Shown here: piece after piece, positions 45,225 to 53,014 of the stretch | Numbering within the stretch: position 1 is the stretch's first letter | How the letters are laid out: each line of letters starts with the position of its first letter | Translations under genes and position numbers: made by a program | Notes under the pieces: model-generated | Told to the model about the DNA's origin: nothing | What the model saw: only the letters and a program-made list of their open reading frames with translations | Database searches by the model: none | Assembly: GCA_944323255.1 (NCBI GenBank) | Contig: CALURU010000002.1 | Span: 1 to 64,000, forward strand | Length of the DNA stretch: 64,000 bases | Reading direction: 5' to 3' | Origin: Candidatus Gastranaerophilales bacterium | GTDB lineage: Bacteria; Cyanobacteriota; Vampirovibrionia; Gastranaerophilales; Gastranaerophilaceae

Positions 45225-45839
45225 ATGGTTTTAGAAAATAAGCTTGGTATTGAAGATTCGGCAGAACTTGCAAGAGAAGAAGAGAGAATCAGCAAGATAA
45301 AAGCTCTTGAATTATTTGAATCGGGGCTTCTTAATTCATATCAGGCTGGAACCTTTCAAACACTGGCACAAATTCACAAATATTTGTTTGATGAAATTTA
45401 TTATTTTGCGGGAGAAATAAGAAAGGTAAATATTGCAAAAGGCAATTTTCGTTTTGCGCCGGTTATGTATCTTGAACAAGCGTTGGCGCATATTGATGCA
45501 ATGCCGCAATCGACTTATGAAGAAATAATTGCAAAATATGTGGAGATGAATGTTGCACACCCTTTTAGAGAAGGAAACGGACGCAGTACACGTATCTGGC
45601 TGGATTTGATTCTGAAACAAGAATTATCTATGGTTGTTGCCTGGAGTAAAGTTGATAAAGAGGATTATTTGCTTGCCATGGAGCGGAGTCCGATTAAGGA
45701 TGTCGAGATAAAGGAACTTTTAAGACCGGCTCTTACTTCCGAAATCAATGACAGAGAAGTGTACATGAAAGGTCTTGATGCAAGCTACAATTATGAAGGA
45801 TATTTTACCTATAAAACAAAAGACTTAGGGGGTAAATAA
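45225..45839 (+). CDS. Fic-domain protein, class III
   Basis: The protein of 204 residues has the Fic active site HPFREGNGRSTR (112-123) and a flap region around FRFAPV. It should transfer AMP or another nucleotide to a target protein. The C-terminal SxxxEG motif (Ser187 to Gly192) matches the inhibitory helix of class III Fic proteins, which block themselves. AAAGGA lies about 7 bases before ATG. It follows the sigma gene after 15 bases. The end of the gene and the stop overlap a GGGGTAAAT word. No antitoxin gene is adjacent, which fits the self-inhibited type. Confidence 0.9.
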   Translation: MVLENKLGIEDSAELAREEERISKIKALELFESGLLNSYQAGTFQTLAQIHKYLFDEIYYFAGEIRKVNIAKGNFRFAPVMYLEQALAHIDAMPQSTYEEIIAKYVEMNVAHPFREGNGRSTRIWLDLILKQELSMVVAWSKVDKEDYLLAMERSPIKDVEIKELLRPALTSEINDREVYMKGLDASYNYEGYFTYKTKDLGGK

Positions 45840-45855
45840 AAAAAATAAAAGTTTT

Positions 45856-46980
45856 TTATTCAATGAAATCTGCTAAAATCATATTGCTTACCAATACTCC
45901 TTTAAGATTAAGTGCATAACCTGCGGGAGTTTTTTCGATAAAGTCGGAATATTTTTCAAGAATGGCTTTGTACTTGTTTTCAAAGTCAATTCCGAACTTT
46001 TCTTTAATCTTATTTACATTTACCCCTTCCCGCTTTCTAAATCCGAGAAAAATTTCTTCCTCCAGCTTTTCATCTTCTGTAAGAGTTTTTCCGTACTCGT
46101 GAGTGGAGGGAGCCGCCATATATTTTTCAAGCTCTGAATAATTATAGAATCGGACTCCGTCTACATATCCGTGAGCAGCAGCGCCAAATCCGTAATATTC
46201 ATTGTTATTCCAGTAATTTAAATTGTGCTTAGATTCATACCATTTTTTAGCAAAATTACTAACTTCATACCTGTAGAACCCGTTCCGCTCCAGAATTTCA
46301 TTTACCCCCTCGTACATATCAGCCTGCGTATCGTCATCGGGGGGTAAATATATTCGGTCAGAATTTGGAACTACAAGTCTATTATCAGCTTTGTTATAAT
46401 ATTTTCCCCAGTAAGAGTCCGCTTCAATTTTCAAACCATAAGTTGAAATATGCTGTATTTCAAGCGATAGAAATTTATCTAAATCCTGCCTTAATCCTTC
46501 TAACGTCTGGGTCGGAAGCCCGTAAATTAAATCTACGCTTATATTCTCAAACCCCGCATTTTTTGCAAATTCAACTGTTCTTATAATATCCGAAGAATTA
46601 TGCCTTCTCCCGATTAGTTTAAGGATATTGTCATCAAAAGTTTGTGAACCGATACTCAAACGATTTACGCCCTGTTTTATGAGAGCTTGTAAATATTCCG
46701 GAGTGCAATCGTCCGGATTAACTTCTACTGTCAGTTCATATTCGTTTTGAAACTTGAATTTACTTATAACTTTTCCTAAAAGTTCCGCAGGAACAAGCGA
46801 AGGGGTACCGCCGCCAAAATAAAGAGTCTTTAATTCTTCGCCTCTGTAGTTATCGGAAATGTCTTTCAATAATGCATAGATATATCCCGTAATCATATCG
46901 GGCTTTGTATAAGAAATAAACGAACAGTATTTGCATTTTGATTTACAAAATGGAATGTGTATATAAGCGCTTTTTGTCAT
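45856..46980 (-). CDS. hemW: HemW-like radical SAM protein
   Basis: The protein of 374 residues has the radical SAM cluster CKSKCKYCSF (about 12-21) and the HemN/HemW-type motifs YFGGGTPSL, VEVNPDD and NRLSIGSQTFDDNIL. HemW binds heme and loads it into proteins; a coproporphyrinogen oxidase role is less likely. The insert region near 215-240 contains GGGGTAAAT words that encode IYLPP and EGVNE. The gene is convergent to fic with 16 bases between. Confidence 0.88.
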   Translation of the reverse strand: MTKSAYIHIPFCKSKCKYCSFISYTKPDMITGYIYALLKDISDNYRGEELKTLYFGGGTPSLVPAELLGKVISKFKFQNEYELTVEVNPDDCTPEYLQALIKQGVNRLSIGSQTFDDNILKLIGRRHNSSDIIRTVEFAKNAGFENISVDLIYGLPTQTLEGLRQDLDKFLSLEIQHISTYGLKIEADSYWGKYYNKADNRLVVPNSDRIYLPPDDDTQADMYEGVNEILERNGFYRYEVSNFAKKWYESKHNLNYWNNNEYYGFGAAAHGYVDGVRFYNYSELEKYMAAPSTHEYGKTLTEDEKLEEEIFLGFRKREGVNVNKIKEKFGIDFENKYKAILEKYSDFIEKTPAGYALNLKGVLVSNMILADFIE

Positions 46981-47091
46981 TCATAAATCTTAGCATAAAT
47001 AAAACTTATTGATGTTACAATTATTTACAATAAGTCAAATTTTCTCACCTAAAATTCTTAATATATATATAAGGGAATTTAGGAAATTTAT

Positions 47092-48072
47092 ATGGGGAAT
47101 ATTAGTAAGATATTAAGTGACGGACGTAAAATTTTATTATCTACAAGAGGAAAGCAGACTTGTATGCAAATATTGGATGAGTCTGACAATCTGGTATTTG
47201 TAAGGTGTAAGGCTATAAAAACTTCAACTCAACCTGTCAGTACGGAAACTCCTGCCAGAATGAGTATTGGGTTTATTCCTCAAAAATTAAAAAGCCATGC
47301 AAATGACAGAACAATGAGACCTATCGGTTTTGTGACAGACGGGAAAAGAATAAAAACAGCAGCACCTGCTAAAAAGACAACCACCATAACAAAAACAGAT
47401 TTTGACCTCTCTCAAAACGAGATACATACATTCAATGTTCAAAGAAAATATGACGGAAAAGGTTATTTTACTGGAGTTCGTGATGTTAAGGCCGGCAGAA
47501 CAGATGATTTAAGTTCAAAACAGCAGGAGCTTATAGATACGGCAAAAAGAGAAAATAATATATTTTTAGCAGAACAAAATAACCTTATGAAAGATGTTCA
47601 GGGACAAATTGATGTACTAAAAACAAGTGTAGATAAAATGTCTGCATCAGAATCTGAAATCAAGAAAATGATAACCAAAGGTGATTTCCAAATAAACGAT
47701 TGTATGATGCGTGGTATTTACTTGGATGAATATTCAAAGCATTGGAATAAAATATCTCCAAATATTGCAAAGGGGAAAGCTTCTGAATATGCAAAAGGTA
47801 TTACTGATACCTTTCGGCTTGCTGAAGGAAAAGTAAGCACGGAACTTGAGAATTTATATCGTCAAAATGACAAATTAAAAAGTTTGCTGGCAATACAGCA
47901 GAATGAAATTGCAACAAATAAGGAACTTATAAATTTTGCGGAGAATAAAAAGGCTCAAATTAGCGAACTTATGCAGACTACTTGCTGGCAAAGTCTTAGC
48001 CAATCCGTGCAAAGAGAACTCTGCAAAATACAAAGACAGATTACGGAATTAGTTGAAAAAATTAACAGCTAA
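47092..48072 (+). CDS. Unknown coiled-coil protein
   Basis: The protein of 326 residues has a basic N-terminal third (about 1-110) with KTTTITKTDFDLS-type stretches, then long coiled-coil helices (about 140-325). No catalytic motif or signal peptide is seen. AGGA precedes ATG by about 8 bases. It lies 61 bases before an ADP-ribosyltransferase-like gene in the same direction, so it may act with it as a partner, antitoxin or scaffold. That pairing is inference from position only. Confidence 0.6.
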   Translation: MGNISKILSDGRKILLSTRGKQTCMQILDESDNLVFVRCKAIKTSTQPVSTETPARMSIGFIPQKLKSHANDRTMRPIGFVTDGKRIKTAAPAKKTTTITKTDFDLSQNEIHTFNVQRKYDGKGYFTGVRDVKAGRTDDLSSKQQELIDTAKRENNIFLAEQNNLMKDVQGQIDVLKTSVDKMSASESEIKKMITKGDFQINDCMMRGIYLDEYSKHWNKISPNIAKGKASEYAKGITDTFRLAEGKVSTELENLYRQNDKLKSLLAIQQNEIATNKELINFAENKKAQISELMQTTCWQSLSQSVQRELCKIQRQITELVEKINS

Positions 48073-48133
48073 GGCAAAGCGTATGCAGCGTGATAACTTC
48101 GCAGACCATAATGAAAATTTCTAAGGAGATAAT

Positions 48134-48925
48134 ATGAAAATAGATACACTTATCAATGCTGTCAGAAAACTGGAAAACCGGGCTTTGAAACGGTCATTGT
48201 CTGCGAAAGAACAAAGACAGTTGGAATGCTTTGCTGATGCGGGGATTGAAAAACTGTCAAAGCCTGCTGATATAGAACTTTTTGGAACAAAAAGAATTGT
48301 CGGAAAACATAAAATACCAAGATTCATGTATCATTTAACAACAGAAAAAAATTACCAATCTATGCTTAAAGACGGATATATACGACCGCACGCTTGCATA
48401 GATTCACCTCCTTTTGTATTTTTGTTTGATATGAAAAATTTTACAAAATTTTGGAGAAAAACTTCGCAGATTCAGGAACAACCAAGAACAACTTTATTAA
48501 CAAATATGATTTTTGATGAAAAGGAAAATATTGTATTATTAAAAATTCCAACCAAAGAACTGGATGCCAGAAAATTAAGATTAAGGCGTCAAAAAAAATG
48601 CCGTTCGGGACAAAGCGGTTTTGCTGAAGATTTAACAAATTTTACTAATAATCCTTATAAATTTACAACTTTGATGAAGATGCTAAAATATATTTTATCA
48701 GGTGAACCGGCAGTAAAATCATCATTATACAATCAGCTCAAAGAAGCGATAGAATTTATGACACCTGATGCAATTCCGATAGATAAAGTTAAGCTATTAG
48801 GTAAAACAACAATAAACAGAGAACTATTAGATAAGGCACATCGTCAAATGGTTGACATCCCTGAAGTATGGAAAGCGTTGACAGCAGGAACTCCTGAGCA
48901 TAAAGCCTTTGAACAAATATTTTAA
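48134..48925 (+). CDS. Possible ADP-ribosyltransferase-like protein
   Basis: The protein of 263 residues contains FMYHLTTEKNYQSMLKDGYI (about 64-83), which has the H-x-T...N/Y..ML..G pattern of the DarT/ART NAD-binding region. The rest of the fold cannot be confirmed from motifs. A helical N-terminus (about 1-50) and a basic middle (RKLRLRRQKK) are visible. No signal peptide occurs. AAGGAG lies 5 bases before ATG. Its neighbour upstream is a coiled-coil gene. It could be a toxin-like enzyme, but other folds are possible. Confidence 0.5.
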   Translation: MKIDTLINAVRKLENRALKRSLSAKEQRQLECFADAGIEKLSKPADIELFGTKRIVGKHKIPRFMYHLTTEKNYQSMLKDGYIRPHACIDSPPFVFLFDMKNFTKFWRKTSQIQEQPRTTLLTNMIFDEKENIVLLKIPTKELDARKLRLRRQKKCRSGQSGFAEDLTNFTNNPYKFTTLMKMLKYILSGEPAVKSSLYNQLKEAIEFMTPDAIPIDKVKLLGKTTINRELLDKAHRQMVDIPEVWKALTAGTPEHKAFEQIF

Positions 48926-48930
48926 ATATA

Positions 48931-48985
48931 TGTCAGAACTGTAGAATTGTAGGTTGCGCTCACTAGCGCAACCTACTCTCTGACA
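48931..48985. repeat. Compound inverted repeat with AGGTTGCGCT stem
   Basis: TGTCAGA (48931) and TCTGACA (48979-48985) flank an inner hairpin AGGTTGCGCT / AGCGCAACCT. Similar stems appear at about 49705, 50270-50300 and 50321-50350 (minus). This is part of a small dispersed repeat family. Confidence 0.7.
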
Positions 48986-49028
48986 CACCCAAAAACACTT
49001 TAGTGTGCTTTGTAAACGATAAAGATTA

Positions 49029-49367
49029 TCAATCTTTCCAATACACTTTAAAATCTTTAATTTCTTCTAATGTTTGGCTATAATTTCCTCTAAAACATAT
49101 AGTCCTGTCGTCAATATATAAGTAAGAAGGTAGTTTTATATTTGTAACGTCTTTAAAATATTTATCCAAATCATTTTCTATCAGCCACTTGGATGCTAAT
49201 AACAAATTCCTTGATGTAAACAAGTACAATTCGGCAATATCTGAAAGTTGGCTTACAAAAGAATATGCACCAAATTTCATTTTGGGGATATAACTTTCAT
49301 CAAATTTTTCCCTTCCATATTCATTTAATACTCCATCTAAATCTATTAGTATTTTCTTCTTAATCAT
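49029..49367 (-). CDS. Small HAD-like hydrolase
   Basis: The protein of 112 residues has the HAD core motif I IDLDGVL (nucleophile Asp), motif II TSRN and a C-terminal YIDDRTICFRGNY (acidic motif IV). It lacks a large cap domain. A phosphatase or phosphotransferase role is expected, with unknown substrate. AGGTG lies 5 bases before ATG. It is divergent to the XRE regulator, with 67 bases between the two starts. Confidence 0.72.
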   Translation of the reverse strand: MIKKKILIDLDGVLNEYGREKFDESYIPKMKFGAYSFVSQLSDIAELYLFTSRNLLLASKWLIENDLDKYFKDVTNIKLPSYLYIDDRTICFRGNYSQTLEEIKDFKVYWKD

Positions 49368-49383
49368 AAATCACCTATATATT

Positions 49384-49427
49384 TTGTCCGTGTCACGGTT
49401 TGTTAATATTGTCATTATAGCGGACAA
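49384..49427. promoter_or_regulatory. Possible operator, TTGTCCG / CGGACAA inverted repeat
   Basis: Two 7-base arms (49384-49390 and 49421-49427) flank 30 bases between the divergent HAD and XRE starts. A repressor dimer site for the adjacent XRE protein is plausible but unproven. Confidence 0.4.
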
Positions 49428-49434
49428 TTTGATT

Positions 49435-49647
49435 ATGGACAAGGATCTGCTTGCAAAACTTGCTATACGTATTAAAGAGTTGAGAAAATTACATCATTAT
49501 ACTCAAGATGATTTATCACACCTTGCAAAGATTGGACGCTCAACACTGGGTAATATAGAAACAGCACAAAACGATATAACATTTTCAAAACTAAAAAGGA
49601 TTGCAGACGCATTTAATTTATCCTTGTCAGAATTTCTCAATTTTTAA
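49435..49647 (+). CDS. XRE-family helix-turn-helix regulator
   Basis: The protein of 70 residues is a single Cro/C1-type helix-turn-helix (YTQDDLSHLAKIGRSTLGNI), with a recognition helix near RSTLGNIE. It should bind DNA as a dimer. The reading frame is longer upstream but lacks a start with a ribosome site; ATG at 49435 is preferred, although its own site (GGACAA) is weak. The inverted repeat at 49384-49427 overlaps its promoter, so it may repress itself and the HAD gene. Confidence 0.75.
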   Translation: MDKDLLAKLAIRIKELRKLHHYTQDDLSHLAKIGRSTLGNIETAQNDITFSKLKRIADAFNLSLSEFLNF

Positions 49648-49764
49648 CAGTGCCCAACAACACCACCAATTTTCTTTCTTCATTTTTCTTCTTAAAAAAT
49701 AAAAGAACTGTAGGGTGCGCACACTTGCCCATCATACTTTGCTTTAGAAAAAAGTATGTATTAT

Positions 49765-49806
49765 AAAAAAGTTTTTGTCAGGTGAAACTTGACCTACAAA
49801 TTTTTA
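49765..49806 (+). repeat. Dispersed hairpin repeat, copy 2
   Basis: AAAAAAGTTTTTGTCAGGTG and the CTTGACCTAC arm match copies 1 and 3, with one arm less perfect than the other copies. Confidence 0.65.
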
Positions 49807-49944
49807 ACAAGTTCTGCGCCGCAAGCGTGTTATGCGAAAGCATAACGATAGCGAGCATAAGAGTGCAGGCTCTGACTGCAACAGCCATTCAATCCCACGC
49901 TCGTAAGAGCGTAGAAAACAATTGCGTTGTTTCTCTTTCTTTTG

Positions 49945-49993
49945 GTACCTTTTCTTTCTCTTTATTTTCGCAACAAAAGAGAAAGAAAAGTAC
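49945..49993. repeat. Long T/C-A/G hairpin
   Basis: GTACC followed by TTTTCTTTCTCTTT pairs with AAAGAGAAAGAAAAGTAC across a 12-base loop, with one bulged base. It may be a terminator-like or repeat-derived structure in the gene-free island. Confidence 0.55.
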
Positions 49994-50011
49994 AACTAAA
50001 TTATCTCTTCA

Positions 50012-50045
50012 TTTTTTCTTCTTTAAAAAACAAAAGAAGAAAAAA
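50012..50045. repeat. Inverted repeat, TTTTTTCTTCTTT family, second copy
   Basis: The 13-base arms are identical to those at 20085-20117, 30 kb away, with a slightly different 8-base loop. Confidence 0.65.
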
Positions 50046-50193
50046 CGAAGCAAAAAAGAAGAAAATTTGTTGCTTACAATGCTCTTACGAGCATAAAATC
50101 AAATGGTTGTAGCGGGTAAACCCGCACATTGCCCCTCGCTAAGAAACGCTCGTGAGGGCTCCGCCGCTGCTACTATTAGAAAAATTTATGTTT

Positions 50194-50238
50194 ATAAAAA
50201 AGTTTTTGTCAGGTAGAACCTGACCTACAGATTTTTAA
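50194..50238 (+). repeat. Dispersed hairpin repeat, copy 3
   Basis: AAAAAAGTTTTTGTCAGGTA, then ACCTGACCTACA, matches copies 1 and 2. The stem GTCAGGT / ACCTGAC is perfect here. Confidence 0.65.
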
Positions 50239-50269
50239 TAAGCCTTCGTGTCACGAGCGTGTTATGCAT

Positions 50270-50350
50270 CAGAACTGTAAGGTGCGCTCACCAGCGCACC
50301 TATTCAATTATGCAAAAATTAGGTGTGCAAGTATGCGCACCCTACAATTC
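50270..50350. repeat. Paired GGTGCGC repeat units
   Basis: A forward unit (AGAACTGTAAGGTGCGCTC, then CAGCGCACC) is followed by a reversed relative (AGGTGTGCAAGTATGCGCAC, then CCTACAATTC). The reversed unit reaches the ftsQ stop codon. Confidence 0.6.
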
Positions 50351-51198
50351 TACTCATCCAGCTTAATATAATTTGTATCCCATCTGAGGTCAATGTATTT
50401 AACTTTTTTATTAAGCATTTTAACCTGCGGAAGAAGCGACGGTATTCTGTGAATTTTATCAAAAGTCCCTGAATTAAAGCTTCCGAGTCTTATATTTACA
50501 GTAGGAATTTTTACGTAAACATCTTTCGGGTTTCTGTAATCAATATATTCGACTGTTTCGCCGGAATCCATTTCAACGGTTGCCGCAAGACGTTTGAAAT
50601 TATTAACTTTCGTCTTATCCCAATTCCTGTAATCGTCTCCGCTTCCGTAGGTAATAACTTTAACGGTTTTAAAATCCGGACTCAAAGGCATGTAATCCCT
50701 TCCGATAAGTTTTCCGTCTGATGAGAAAAATGCAATCGGCTCAACGTCAATGTCTGGGGAAATTGTAATTGCAGGAGTCCTCTCTATTATTATAATTTGA
50801 AGCCTTGCAGGGAACCAGAAACGCCTGATATAAACATCTCTAACCGGTTCAAGCTGCATAATACTCTTTTTCAAATTATCTGTTTTTACAAGAAATATCG
50901 GTCTTGTATTGACCTGATTTCTCCTTAAAGCCGAAAGAATTTTTTGTGCAGGAACAATTCTGTTATTAACAATTTCAAGTGCAGGGCTGTTCAGGCTGTC
51001 AAAAGCGTTTTTGTGCAGTCTCCACTGGGGCATCTTTAGAATACCGACACCTAATGCGATTAAAAATATTATAATAAAGAGCTTCCAGAGTGAGCGCAGT
51101 TGATTAAGTCGCCTTTGCGACCTTCTTATTTGCCGCTGCATTCTTGCTTGCTGCAATCTGCGATTTTGATGATATCTCGGATGCTCCTCGTTTGACAT
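50350..51198 (-). CDS. ftsQ: Cell division protein FtsQ
   Basis: The bitopic membrane protein of 282 residues has a basic N-terminus (about 1-38, arginine- and glutamine-rich), one membrane helix (about 39-60), a POTRA domain (about 70-145: FLVKTDNLKKSIMQLEPV) and an FtsQ-type beta domain. It bridges early and late division proteins at the septum. The start overlaps the ddl stop by one base (TAATG). The long arginine-rich cytoplasmic tail is a noticeable feature. It closes the murC-murB-ddl-ftsQ operon. Confidence 0.88.
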   Translation of the reverse strand: MSNEEHPRYHQNRRLQQARMQRQIRRSQRRLNQLRSLWKLFIIIFLIALGVGILKMPQWRLHKNAFDSLNSPALEIVNNRIVPAQKILSALRRNQVNTRPIFLVKTDNLKKSIMQLEPVRDVYIRRFWFPARLQIIIIERTPAITISPDIDVEPIAFFSSDGKLIGRDYMPLSPDFKTVKVITYGSGDDYRNWDKTKVNNFKRLAATVEMDSGETVEYIDYRNPKDVYVKIPTVNIRLGSFNSGTFDKIHRIPSLLPQVKMLNKKVKYIDLRWDTNYIKLDE

Positions 51199-52139
51199 TA
51201 TTTATTCAAGCCTACACTGTTTAATATCATTAAAACTAAATTGTCATAATCAATTCCGCACGCTTTTGCCTGTGCCGGAAGATCGCTTACATCAGTCATT
51301 CCAGGATTAGTATTGATTTCTAAAAAGTAAGGTTTATCGTCTTTTATCATAAAATCGACTCTTGAAACCCCTGAACATCCCGCAAGTTCGTGCGCTTTTA
51401 CCGCAATTTTTTTGGTTAATTCGGTTGCTTCTTTTGATAAACCTGTTGCAGGTACGATAAATTCAGACAGCCCTTTTGTATATTTTGCATCCAGATCATA
51501 CCATTCTGTTTTAGTTCTGATTTCAAGAATCTCCGTTGCAAAAGCTTTTCCGTCTTTTTCAAGCACGCCTACTGTTACAAAGAATCCGTCAATATATTCT
51601 TCGATTAAAACTTCATCGTTATATTTACGTGCTTCTTTTACCGCATCATACAATTCGCCGTCGCAAATTACCTTGCTCATACCGTAGCTTGAGCCTTCAG
51701 AAACAGGCTTAACCATAAGAGGGTATTGAAGAGTATGCATAACCTTTTTGACAGGATCTTCTCCCGGAAGAAGGTATACAGAGTTAATCAAAGGCACTTC
51801 GGAATTTTTTAGAATACGTTTAGTGTATTCTTTATTCATACAAATTGCGCTTGCCATAACTCCGCAGCCTGTATAAGGAATTTTTAAGATTTCTAAAACT
51901 CCCTGAATGCACCCGTCCTCGCCGTACTTTCCGTGAAGAGTGTTATAAGCGTATTCAAAACCTTTTAAGTCCTCCATAATGTTCGGACTAACGTCCACAA
52001 TTGCCGCATTTTTGTAACCCAGTCTGTGAAGAGCTTCAAGTATATTTTTACCTGAGCGCAGCGAAACTTCTCTTTCTGATGACATTCCGCCGCAAAGTAC
52101 TGCTATTTTTGCGTTTTTGTCCTGTATAGTATATTGCAT
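51198..52139 (-). CDS. ddl: D-alanine--D-alanine ligase
   Basis: The ATP-grasp enzyme of 313 residues joins two D-Ala molecules for peptidoglycan. Key segments are VLCGGMSSEREVSLRSG (N-terminal), PLMVKPVSEGSSYGMSKV (ATP-binding), VLIEEYIDGFFVTVGVL and INTNPGMTDVSDLP (metal-binding Asn/Glu). The start overlaps murB by 37 bases. The gene order in the operon supports the call. Confidence 0.94.
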   Translation of the reverse strand: MQYTIQDKNAKIAVLCGGMSSEREVSLRSGKNILEALHRLGYKNAAIVDVSPNIMEDLKGFEYAYNTLHGKYGEDGCIQGVLEILKIPYTGCGVMASAICMNKEYTKRILKNSEVPLINSVYLLPGEDPVKKVMHTLQYPLMVKPVSEGSSYGMSKVICDGELYDAVKEARKYNDEVLIEEYIDGFFVTVGVLEKDGKAFATEILEIRTKTEWYDLDAKYTKGLSEFIVPATGLSKEATELTKKIAVKAHELAGCSGVSRVDFMIKDDKPYFLEINTNPGMTDVSDLPAQAKACGIDYDNLVLMILNSVGLNK

Positions 52140-53014
52140 AATTCTTCCTCTTTTTTCGTTTTATCTCCGATAAATATTTGTTCCGGAGTTAATTCTATTG
52201 TATACATACTTTTTACCGCATTGTACATTTTGACCATAAGTTCAAGTACGTCTTCAGAAGTCGCATCTCCCTTATTTATAATAAAGTTTGCGTGTTTATC
52301 CCATACTTTTACCCTGTCTGCATCAAAAGTTTTAGCGCCGGCCTTATCCAGAAGTCTTCCAGCCGAATCGTTTTCAGGATTTTTAAAAACGCTTCCCGCA
52401 TTAGGGTTGGCAAGCGATGGCTGGATTGTTTTTCTGAAATTAAGGTTTCTGTCCATAAGTTCTTTAATTTCTTCCGGTTGTGCTTTTTTAAGTTCAAATT
52501 CTGCTGAGAGAACAATAAACCTTCCGCTATCCAGAATGGAATGTCTATATGAAAATTCCATCTCCTGTTTTTGCTTAAATACGATTTCTTTTGTTTCCCT
52601 ATCATACAGACAGCAGGATACCAGCACGTCTCCTATACACTGTCCGTGCGCACCTGCGTTCATATAAACAGCACCGCCGATTGTCCCCGGAAGTCCGATT
52701 AAGAATTCCAGACCGCTCAAAGAAACTTCGCTGACTTTTTGCGCAAGCAAAGGATCCTTTACTCCACAATCTGCGTATACTCTTGTACCTTTGATTTCAA
52801 AATTTTTCATTCCGGTTGTAATAATGACGTTTCCGCTGTAACCGTTAGAAGAAAAAATTACATTAGAACAGCTTCCGAGAACCATGTAATTGTCCAGCTC
52901 TCTTAAAAGTCCTGTAAATTCTTCCAGAGTTTCCGGTAAGTATAATTTACTTACTTTCCCGCCTATTTTGTATGTTGTAAGCGGTTTAATTTCAAAATCT
53001 TCTTTAACTTGCAA
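52103..53014 (-). CDS. murB: UDP-N-acetylenolpyruvoylglucosamine reductase
   Basis: The FAD enzyme of 303 residues reduces UDP-GlcNAc-enolpyruvate to UDP-MurNAc. The FAD domain has LGSCSNVIFS and GLEFLIGLPGTIGGAVYMNAG; the C-terminal lid contains NPNAGSVFKNP with the catalytic Ser. It resembles the shorter type II MurB. It overlaps murC by 11 bases and ddl by 37 bases, so it is tightly coupled in one operon. Confidence 0.94.
   Translation of the reverse strand: MQVKEDFEIKPLTTYKIGGKVSKLYLPETLEEFTGLLRELDNYMVLGSCSNVIFSSNGYSGNVIITTGMKNFEIKGTRVYADCGVKDPLLAQKVSEVSLSGLEFLIGLPGTIGGAVYMNAGAHGQCIGDVLVSCCLYDRETKEIVFKQKQEMEFSYRHSILDSGRFIVLSAEFELKKAQPEEIKELMDRNLNFRKTIQPSLANPNAGSVFKNPENDSAGRLLDKAGAKTFDADRVKVWDKHANFIINKGDATSEDVLELMVKMYNAVKSMYTIELTPEQIFIGDKTKKEEELCNILYRTKTQK

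Larger units (their letters stand above)
49648..50349. repeat. Repeat-rich gene-free island
   Basis: No convincing gene exists here, although long AT-rich frames can be read. The island holds two GTCAGGT hairpin copies (49765-49806, 50194-50238), a TTTTTTCTTCTTT inverted repeat (50012-50045), a longer hairpin 49945-49993 (GTACCTTTTC / GAAAAGTAC) and short palindromes with CTCGTAAGAG. It also holds several GGTGCGC / GCGCACC units (near 49705, 50270-50300 and 50321-50350). The last unit reaches the ftsQ stop. The composition and palindromes suggest accumulated small mobile repeats. Confidence 0.7.

Noticed and set aside
46300-46350. A murC-like insertion in hemW between two GGGGTAAAT words
   Set aside because: The encoded sequence (PPDDDTQADMYEGVNEIL) aligns with normal HemW; the words lie in native codons with at most a few added residues.
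49782-50112. Long reading frames in the repeat island
   Set aside because: They are low-complexity K/F/S-rich frames through palindromes, lack ribosome sites and shadow each other on both strands.
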